Part shown: positions 56,732-64,000 of the stretch, one piece after another
How positions within the stretch are numbered: the first letter of the stretch is position 1
How the letters are laid out: each line of letters starts with the position of its first letter
NCBI GenBank assembly: GCA_951394405.1
Contig: OX596342.1
Span: 1,674,001-1,738,000 of the forward strand
Length of the DNA stretch: 64,000 nt
Source: Coprinellus micaceus
Taxonomy: Eukaryota; Basidiomycota; Agaricomycetes; Agaricales; Psathyrellaceae
Reading direction: 5' to 3'
The notes under the pieces: generated by a model
Database searches by the model: none
Told to the model about the DNA's origin: nothing
What the model saw: only the letters and a program-made list of their open reading frames with translations
Position numbers and translations under genes: made by a program

Positions 56732-58804
56732 ATGTCTTTCCTCCTCGATATAGCCTCGTGGACTCTTATTTTGGCTGGTGGGGTCACCGCTGCATGGATC
56801 ACGACTACGATGGTTGGTCGAAGGAGGCGAAACCCTCGAAGGCTACCCTACGTCCCCGGACCCAAGGGCCAGTTCCTTGTCGGAAACCTGGCTCATATCC
56901 CGCAGGATCAGCCCTGGGTTAGATACCATGAGATCTGTAGGCAATACGGTACGTCAAATTCAAAGCGCTCTCCACGCAACAAGCCTAGTTGATCATCGTT
57001 TTGCAGGCGAGATAGTCCGCCTCCAGGTATTTGGGACGGAGATCCTGGTTCTCGATTCTGTCAAGCATGCGACGGCGTTGCTCGAGAAGCGGGCGGTGAT
57101 CTACTCAGATCGACCTGATATCCCTGTAGCCCATCTGTACGGTGCCTCTCTCCTCTATCTGTCGTACGAAAAAGATATTTCCTGACAATCTTTCGTCCGC
57201 TGATAGCACAGAGACGTACTGGGCCTTCTCGCTCCTGCCGTACGGAGATTCATGGAGGCAACATCGACGCACTTTTCACCGATACCTTGGCCAGAATGTT
57301 GTCGAAGAATACCATCCCATCACTCATTTCGAACGGGGGGGTCTCCTTGACAGACTCCGGGACAATCCCGAGAAGTTCCTTGAGCACATAGAGCTGTTAG
57401 TGCCCGCTCAAAGTTCCCCACATCACCGATCTACTTACTGTTTCCCCCCAAGATTCTTCGGTACGACAATTATGCGAACGATGTACGGGTTCGACGATAT
57501 CGGAAAGAACGTCGAACTCATTGAAACTGCGGAGGCCGTCGTACGCGAGTTCGGGTTGGCCACTGCGCCGGGGAGGTACCTCGTCAATACATTCCCCATT
57601 TTGAAGCACGTACCCGGGTGGTTCCCTGGTGCCGGATGGAAACGATACATGAACGAGGTGGCAAAGTTGAACCGTCGGGTGCTGTACAGACCATTTGAGG
57701 ACGCGAAAGAAAACCTGGCGAGTGTCTCACCCTTCAATCCGAGCTACCCTATGCCAGATTGTTGACGAAGATGAGTAGGAGAAAGGCGAGAAGGGCGTTT
57801 ACCCGAGCATGGCGGTGAGCCTCATCGAGGGGCTTCCCGATTCTGATACCCCAGGCCGCGCTGAAGCTGAGACAGTAGCGAGGAATGTTTGTGCGCAGTC
57901 ATATGTCGGTAGGTCGCCCTCGAGCCCGATCACGATACCCCACTAATGTGCCGATGGTGAAATTACAGCTGGCAACGAAAGTGTAGGCGCCACGGGAAAA
58001 TCAGCCCCTCTTGCGAAAAAAATAATTGCTTACCGGCCTTATGACAGTCCAAGGCCTCCGCCATTGCCCTCCTAGTCGCCCTCGCGAACAACCCTGATGT
58101 ACAAAGAAAGGCACAGGCAGAGTTGGATGCGGTCGTTGGCGCAGACCGGCTGCCTATGATGAGCGACAGAGCCTCCCTCCCTTACATCCATGCCATGGTC
58201 AAGGAGCTCGTACGATGGTACAACGCTACACCCCTCGGTATGTGGTACGACCTTCTTCGACTTCAGTAACTCTCCCCTGACGGGCCTACATAGGCTTCGT
58301 GCACTCGAGCAGCGAGGATGACGAGTACGAAGGCTACTTCATCCCCAAAGGCACGCTGATCTTCCCAAACGTTTGGTAAGCGATCCCTCAACCCATAGCA
58401 CGGCCCCACTGAATAGCATAGGGCGATGATGCACGACCCCGATACCTTCGAGCGTCCGGACGACTTCCTCCCCGAACGGTACCTGAAAAACGGAAGGATC
58501 GACCCTTCAGTCCCTGATGGAGACCTGGCCAGCTTTGAGTTCGGACGCCGAATCTGCCCCGGACGTCACTTCAGTCTCGACTTGCTCTTCGTGTATGCTG
58601 CATCCATATTGGCAACTTTCGACATCGTCCCACCAAAAGACGAGGACGGCGACTCTGTCGCCCTGAAGTTGGAATTGGGTAATGGAGGCGTCGCGTGAGT
58701 ATCTTCTGTTTCGTGTTGAGGCGTCACTGACAGCCAACAGGGCCCCTCTTCCGTTCGAGTGCACGTTTGCGGTGAGACCTGGAAGAGAAGGTTTGGTGGA
58801 ATAA
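56732..58804 (+). CDS. Cytochrome P450 monooxygenase (P450-5)
   Basis: Ten exons. Anchor (TLILAGGVTAAWITTTMVG), PRRLPYVPGPKG, the C-helix WRQHRR, a 14-nt micro-exon (57969-57982) for AGNES, KELVRW, SEDDEYEGYFIPKG, PERYLKNG, then a haem loop written FEFGRRICPGRHF. The glutamate in place of the second-position glycine is unusual for a haem-binding loop. The cysteine and following residues are normal. There is no intron in the haem loop, a feature shared with P450-6. The I-helix has Ser rather than Thr. The start at 56732 matches the paralogs; an upstream in-frame ATG exists at 56705. The exon join near 57735 is tentative. Confidence 0.88.
57969..57982 (+). other. 14-nt micro-exon encoding I-helix motif (P450-5)
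   Basis: Lies between a TTACAG acceptor and a GTAGGC donor and encodes most of AGNES. Length and phases match the other three. Confidence 0.75.
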
Positions 58805-58908
58805 AGCCAACGAAAGGTGGGGTTAATAATTTGAGATCGAGTGTACATTAGCAGCATGACAGTCGCATCATTGTGTTTTGGAGCACATGGTAACGATTCG
58901 CTGAGAGA

Positions 58909-59740
58909 TTACCTGCGTTTCTTGCTTGCCTTCGCGGCGTCCGCGGCACGCAACGCCCGTGTCAAGTCCCGACCCAGCGTCAGCGCAATGGCGCCAGGCA
59001 CGGCGATCCAAAGCCTGCCCATCATCAGTCCCCGCATACCCAACCAAGTCAGAACAGGGCCACGCACCCATTAGGCAGGATCCAATATACGAACAGGTCC
59101 TTCGCCGTGTTGTGCCCCACCGCGCAGTACCCGCAGAAGTACTCCTGGGACCAGTAGAGGATCGTCTTGGCGAGAGTGAGCGATGCGCCGGTAAACCCGA
59201 TGAGGGGTGCGACTGGGGAGGCGGAAATGTGGGCGAGATAGAGATAGACGATGTTGATGAGGGTTTCGAGGATATTCAAGAGAGCTGGACGGATTTCAGT
59301 GACAAAACGTGAAGTATGACTTTGACGCGTACCTTGAGCGTTGGTAAACCCTTCCCCTCGCTTGTACGCTTCGACACCGTAGACCTAGACAAGCGCCCGT
59401 CAGTTGCTGCGCAGTCCCAAAGAGGCGGAACGCCGGGGGTTTACCAAATCAACCTGTGAAACGTGAATGGGCGCTTAGATATCGTAACCCTATAGGAGAA
59501 ACGAAGCGGTTGCTTTGACATACGTTCTGGTAAATCGAGTATGGTGCCCATATCCAATGCAAGTCTCCTCCCTGTCCGAAACGCGCGACACGTCAGTGTT
59601 CCTTCTTTCAGCGCTGGCCCGAAGAACGACGGTACCTCGAACGACCTGGGTCGCATTAAGCAGTACCCAACATCCCAAGCGATAACTGGAGCCGTAATGA
59701 GGAACCAGAGGGAGATCCAGGTGTAGGTCTTCGGGGCCAT
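58909..59740 (-). CDS. Small polytopic membrane protein, EXPERA/EBP-like
   Basis: A conserved fungal protein of about 200 residues with four likely membrane helices. It reads MAPKTYTWISLWFLITAPVI, WDVGYCLMRPRSFE, GGDLHWIWAPYSIYQN, GEGFTNAQ, LLNILETLINIVYLYLA, LTLAKTILYWSQEYFCGY and DLFVYWILPNG, then LWIAVPGAIALTLG and a basic tail ending SKKRR. The pattern resembles emopamil-binding-protein (EXPERA) folds, which include sterol isomerases. A role in lipid or sterol handling is possible, but no catalytic assignment is made. Introns are short. Two carry AAGCGCCC motifs. It lies between the facing P450-5 and P450-6. Confidence 0.7.
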
Positions 59741-60342
59741 GGCTTGCTACCCAAGTTGCTGTTTGTCGACGTGATTGGTGGTGGTTGAGAAAGAAGGTGT
59801 GAACTTTAGATCCAGGTCCTTCAAGAACATCTGTTCCATAACACTTACGAGATCCGCGGCTATACAGGTAGATGGAAGGGAGGAGGAACACATGGACACA
59901 TATGCAAACTAGTGCGGCGATTATGAATTTGTGAGGGTGGTGTGAGAACTGAAGCCCGTTGTTGTCATTTTGTAGTGGTCAGCGGGGCTTGACCGGGACT
60001 CCGAGAGTGAAGAATGCAGTCCATTTGGATTCGGTGAAGAGCGACGCAAGAGGCCAGAGAGGTTCGGAGTCAAGAGCAAACCCCTCTGGCCTCCCGCCTA
60101 GGTATTTGAAATAGGAGCATCATGGGCATTTGATTGGGGTCTAGGCGGGAGACTCGATTCCGTGCTCGAGGCATTGTCGTCAATTTCCTGCCTCACCTAG
60201 TCGCACGTACCCCAGGTCAAGGCATCGTGGTACTCGTTGACTCGGGCTATGAAGCGGATAACAGGAGGGAAGGCCGGCAACCTCATGGCCCCTACCCCGG
60301 AATAGTATTTGTACATTTGATTTTGAATTGAAATAGACACTC
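59741..60342. other. Intergenic spacer
   Basis: Promoter of the EXPERA-like gene and the 3' flank of P450-6. No gene seen. Confidence 0.5.
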
Positions 60343-62474
60343 TTATCCCAACAAACCCTCCCTCCCCGGTCGCACTGTAAACATGCACTCGAAAGGGTGA
60401 GGCACCCTATCTCTCTACGTGAGCTCCCCATTCTCTCAAAGGCGAAAAGGAGAGGACTCACGCAACAGGCCCATTCCCCAACTCCAACTTCAGCTCAACA
60501 GACCTCCCTTTTTCATCTTTCGGTGGTGCGATATCGAATGTCGCCAGAACGGATGCAGCGTATAAGAATATGACGTCGTTGCTGAAATGCCTCCCCGGGC
60601 AGATCCTACGCCCGAATCCAAAGGTGGCTAGTTCTCCATCTGGTACAGATGGGTCGACCCTTCCGTCTTTCAGGTACCTTTCGGGATAGAAGTCGTTCGG
60701 ACGCTCGAAGGTCTTGGGGTCGTGCATCATTGACCTAGCTCACAGCATCTATTCAGTTGGGTGAGCCTCGAATGGGTTGAGAGGCCACGTACCAAACATT
60801 TGGGATGATCATGGTGCCCTTGGGGATGAAGCAACCTTCGTATTCGTCGTCCTCGGTGCTGCAGTGCACGACACCTGCGCTCGTCAGCTTGGAGACACCG
60901 CAATAAGCGAACGTTGCGGTACGTACCGAGTGGGGCTGCGTTGTACCATCGTCCAAGCTCCTTGACTATAGCGTGGACGTAAGGGAGCGAAGGACGGTCG
61001 GTGATCACGGGCAGCCTGTCCGAGCCAACGACCGCATCAAGTTCTGCCTGAGCCTTCCTTTGGACGTCGGGGTGGTTGGCCAAAGCAAGTACGAGGACCA
61101 TTGAGGAGGCGATAGACTGTGACAGAAAAAGCAAAAGCAACAAGTTCTGTTAGTCTTCACCGGGAGCAGCGAGTTGAGGCGAGGGCCTGACCGTTTCAGC
61201 ACCAGCTGCAAGAATGAAAGTCAATATGTTATTCCGATAGTTGAGTGGAGGTGGAGGGGGGCATACCGATGTATGTCAGCGCACAAACATTTTTCGCCAT
61301 GTCTTCCGCCTGAGCACGATCAGGACCCCGCGTCTCTGGAAGCCGATCGAGCAGAGTCCCCGCAATGCTTGGGTACGCTCCCTTGTCTCCTTTTGCCTAT
61401 TCATCGCGTCAGCACCTCGCCACCTCCCTCCGGGTAACACCAAGGCTGTTTTACTCACCAGATTATCCTCCGCATCGCTAAACGGCGTCTCAAGCACCTC
61501 CTTACTCAGTTCCGCCAACCCCCTCATGTATTTCTTCCACCCGGTACCAGGGAACCATTCAGGTACGTACCCCAGAACAGGAAACGTGCTGACGAGGTAC
61601 GTTCCCGGAGCGGTCGCTAGCCCGAACTCCCGCACGAGGGTTTCGGCTGAGTGGATGAGCTCGGCGTTCTTCCCTATATCGTCGAAGCCGTACGTTGTCC
61701 GCATGATTGTTGAGCCGAAAAGTCTGTCGTTTCAATGGAGTCAGTGGAATGAAGTAGTAGGACGGTAGGGGATATCAAGGGGGCACTGACAATTGGATGT
61801 GCTCGAAGAAGTTCTTTGGGTCGTCTTTGAGTCTACGGAGGAAGGCGTCCCTCTCCAAGTGGATGATGGGATGGTACTTCGATACCGCGTTTTGGTTGAG
61901 GTATTGGTGGAAAACGCGTCGGTGTTGCCTCCAGCGGTTACCGTAGGGCATGATTGCAAAACTCCAATACGTGTCTGTCCTGAAGGAAGACACAAGGGTG
62001 TCAGTATCAGTTTCATCGTTTGTATGGGGCAGTAGAATCATCCTTACAGATGAGCGATAGGGATATCAGGTCGGTCTGAATAGTTTACCGCCCGTTTCTC
62101 CAGCAACGCAGTCGCATGCCCCAGAGAATCGAGTACCAGGATCTCCATCCCAAGAACCCGAAGGCGGACCATGTCGTCTGCAGAAGCATATTCAGTTAGA
62201 AGCTCGCCATAATCGAGGACGTTGAAGCCTATTGCTGCGCACCGTATTCATTACAGAGCTCATGGTACCCAACCCAAGCCTGGTCCCTTGGAATCTGAGC
62301 AAGGTTTCCGACAAAAAGTTGACCCTTGGGTCCGGGAACGTAGGGTAGCCCCTTCGGATTGCGCCTCCTCCTCTGTACTATAGCATTAGTAGTCCATACA
62401 GTGATGGCTCCACCAGCGAGAAGAGCCAACAGCCGGAGGCCAGAGAAGGCTTCAGCTGTTGAAGATGAAGACAT
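60343..62474 (-). CDS. Cytochrome P450 monooxygenase (P450-6)
   Basis: Ten exons, closest to P450-5. Anchor (LLALLAGGAITVWTTNAIV), the hinge NPKGLPYVPGPKG, WRQHRR, a 14-nt micro-exon (61192-61205) for AGAET, KELGRW, TEDDEYEGCFIPKG (Cys for the usual Tyr), PERYLKDG and an uninterrupted haem loop FGFGRRICPGRHF. The C-terminus ends GREGLLG. The frame is complete. It faces P450-5 across the membrane-protein gene, consistent with an inverted duplication. The start MSSSST sits directly before the anchor. Confidence 0.92.
61192..61205 (-). other. 14-nt micro-exon encoding I-helix motif (P450-6)
   Basis: Lies between a CTTGCAG acceptor and a GTCAGG donor and encodes most of AGAET. Same length and phases as in P450-1, -2 and -5. 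Confidence 0.75.
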
Positions 62475-63147
62475 AGACAGAGGTAGAGAGCGACGTAGAC
62501 AGGAAACAGAGAGAGTCCTTTAGCTACCCCCCAAGTCACAAATTACATCTCTCTCGCTGGTTATAGGTGGAGACCTGGACACAGAACGGGTGCTTGTCCT
62601 CTCACGTTCGGTGGGAGTATCAGGAATAGGATGCGAAGGAAGACATTATCGTATACGACATTGCCCTCAACTGCGCCTAAACTGCACCGTTGAGAGAGGC
62701 CTCATGACCTATTGACGTAACACAAGTCCTCTTGACGGCGAAAGCTCAACACCGGGGAGTGGAGGGAGCTGCGGAGTTCAGGTTTTGAGCCGATTCGAGC
62801 GCGAGCTGCCAGTGGCACCAGTGTTCGCTTATTTGGCTGATGTCGGGAATTGAATTCGTCGGTTACCCGTTTTGGAAGGCGTCGGGAGGCGGATCAAGCT
62901 TCCCTCTCCCCGTGGTACCAAGGAAGTCAGTCCATCTCATGCGGCTGGATATGCATGGATATCATTAGCATGGCTCAAAGTACAATGTAACAAGAAAAGT
63001 GGAAAGCGAAAGAAAGAACGGGCGCACACTGCATATCATCCGCTAGAACAGGCGCTGCCCGGGTATCTATGAGTTATAGGGCTCTACCACCGCCGAGGGG
63101 TGCGCAAAAAAGAGGACAGGATATCAAGGTCGTGACCCTAAAGCCTC
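62475..63147. other. Intergenic spacer
   Basis: P450-6 promoter and the 3' region of the BEM46-like gene. No other gene seen. Confidence 0.5.
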
Positions 63148-64000
63148 TCAAAACCTCACAGGACGCTCCCGCTCCGTCTTTTTTGAGCGGGCGGGCGTGG
63201 GCGAACTCCGCCGTTCCAAATCCCCCGTCAAGCTCTCAACGAACTCGATAATCGCAGACCAATACCCCGGCTGCACGCACGTATCATCTATTTTTCCATT
63301 CAACATTCACAGCACACTCACATAGGGAACGAAACACTCACTATGTCCCCCCTCCTCGAATTCCATATACTTCGCGCGCTCTGTCTCCTCCACCTTCCTC
63401 TCCCCATTTTTCCTCTCCGCCTCAGCGCCCTTCCCTCTCCTCGCCACCACCGCATCCCATAGCGCTCGCATATGCTCCTTGGGTACGATTTCGTCCTGCA
63501 TTCCACTCAACATCAAGATTGGTGTCGTTGCAGGGATCAAGGGGACCTTGTTTATCGAGTCCCATTTCTGGTGGCACAGGAAGGACACTGGCCCGAGGAC
63601 GGGGAGAGCGTGCGGGACGAGGGAGGGGAGGGAGGTGAAGGTGTTTTCGAGGATGAGGGCAGAGATCTTGGAGGGATTCTTGGAGGCGAGGTCGATGGAG
63701 ACGGCGCCGCCGATGGATTGACCATAGAGGATCTGCAAATTTGGATGGATGGTATGTGTGAGTCTACAAGGTGCCCACAGTAGGGCGAAGTAACGTACGA
63801 TGGGTGATTGGGATAGAGAAGGGTGGGAGAGGATGTAGCTGAGCGCGGTCTGGGCATCTGTTTGCAAGCCTGGAAGGTGGTCAGTGGCAACGCGCTCTCA
63901 GTGCCATGGTGCACTTGCCCTTCTCCGAAGGCGACCCGTCGGACAGGCCATACCCTCTGTACGACAGCATAAACACGTTACACCGCATGCGCATGTAGAA
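63148..64000 (-). CDS. BEM46/ABHD13-like alpha/beta hydrolase, 5' end cut by window
   Basis: A membrane-associated serine hydrolase of the BEM46 family, known in fungi for roles in polarity and ascospore germination. Visible exons: CNVFMLSYRGYGLSDGSPSE with the oxyanion region, QTDAQTALSYILSHPSLSQ, the nucleophile elbow ILYGQSIGGAVSIDLAS, ALILENTFTSLPSLV, the acid in LSGMQDEIVPKEHM, and the catalytic His in GGH, joined over an intron to NDTCVQPGYWSAIIEFVE. The tail is Arg/Lys-rich and ends PVRF. One intron starts with GC rather than GT (GCAAGT). The N-terminal membrane anchor lies beyond the window. The stop is at 63148. Confidence 0.9.

Overview
This is a nuclear segment of a filamentous basidiomycete, most likely a wood- or litter-decaying agaricomycete. 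Almost every gene is split by many 45-70 base GT-AG introns. The gene content is also typical: class I hydrophobins with eight cysteines, secreted GMC (AA3_2-type) oxidoreductases, and clustered microsomal P450s with DDEY and FIPKG signatures. I joined exons by eye from reading frame, splice consensus and family motifs, so exon edges are good to a few bases and function calls rest on visible motifs.

Layout. The left third (1.1-19.7 kb) is an oxidative block: P450-1, a mitochondrial type II NADH dehydrogenase on the minus strand, a tandem pair of secreted GMC oxidoreductases, and P450-2. From 20 to 28 kb lie housekeeping-type genes: a class I glutamine amidotransferase with a 1 kb intron, a large disordered membrane-anchored protein, and the Rab geranylgeranyltransferase beta subunit. 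From 28.7 to 40.3 kb is a locally expanding accessory region: three BTB/POZ-like paralogs surround a tandem segmental duplication carrying two CorA-like membrane proteins. The duplication ends at the start codon of a Qc-SNARE gene. From 41 to 50 kb come a hydrophobin, a CUE-domain ER protein, a free-standing indole-3-glycerol-phosphate synthase, gamma-tubulin complex protein 2 and an F-box protein. From 50 to 62.5 kb is a second oxidative block with four more P450s (3 and 4 in tandem, 5 and 6 facing each other across an EXPERA-type membrane protein) plus a second hydrophobin. The right edge holds a 5'-truncated BEM46/ABHD13 hydrolase.

How the genes fit together. The six P450s are one lineage expanded locally. 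With the GMC pair they suggest oxidation of lignin-derived, xenobiotic or secondary-metabolite substrates, but no backbone enzyme (PKS, NRPS or terpene synthase) lies in the window. The most unusual signals are four. A 14-nt micro-exon carries the I-helix catalytic motif in four of the six P450s. A short motif, TTAAGCGCC, recurs across the window. The CorA-like duplication shows traceable decay. The amidotransferase has an oversized intron. I saw no CRISPR array, rRNA, tRNA or intact transposon.
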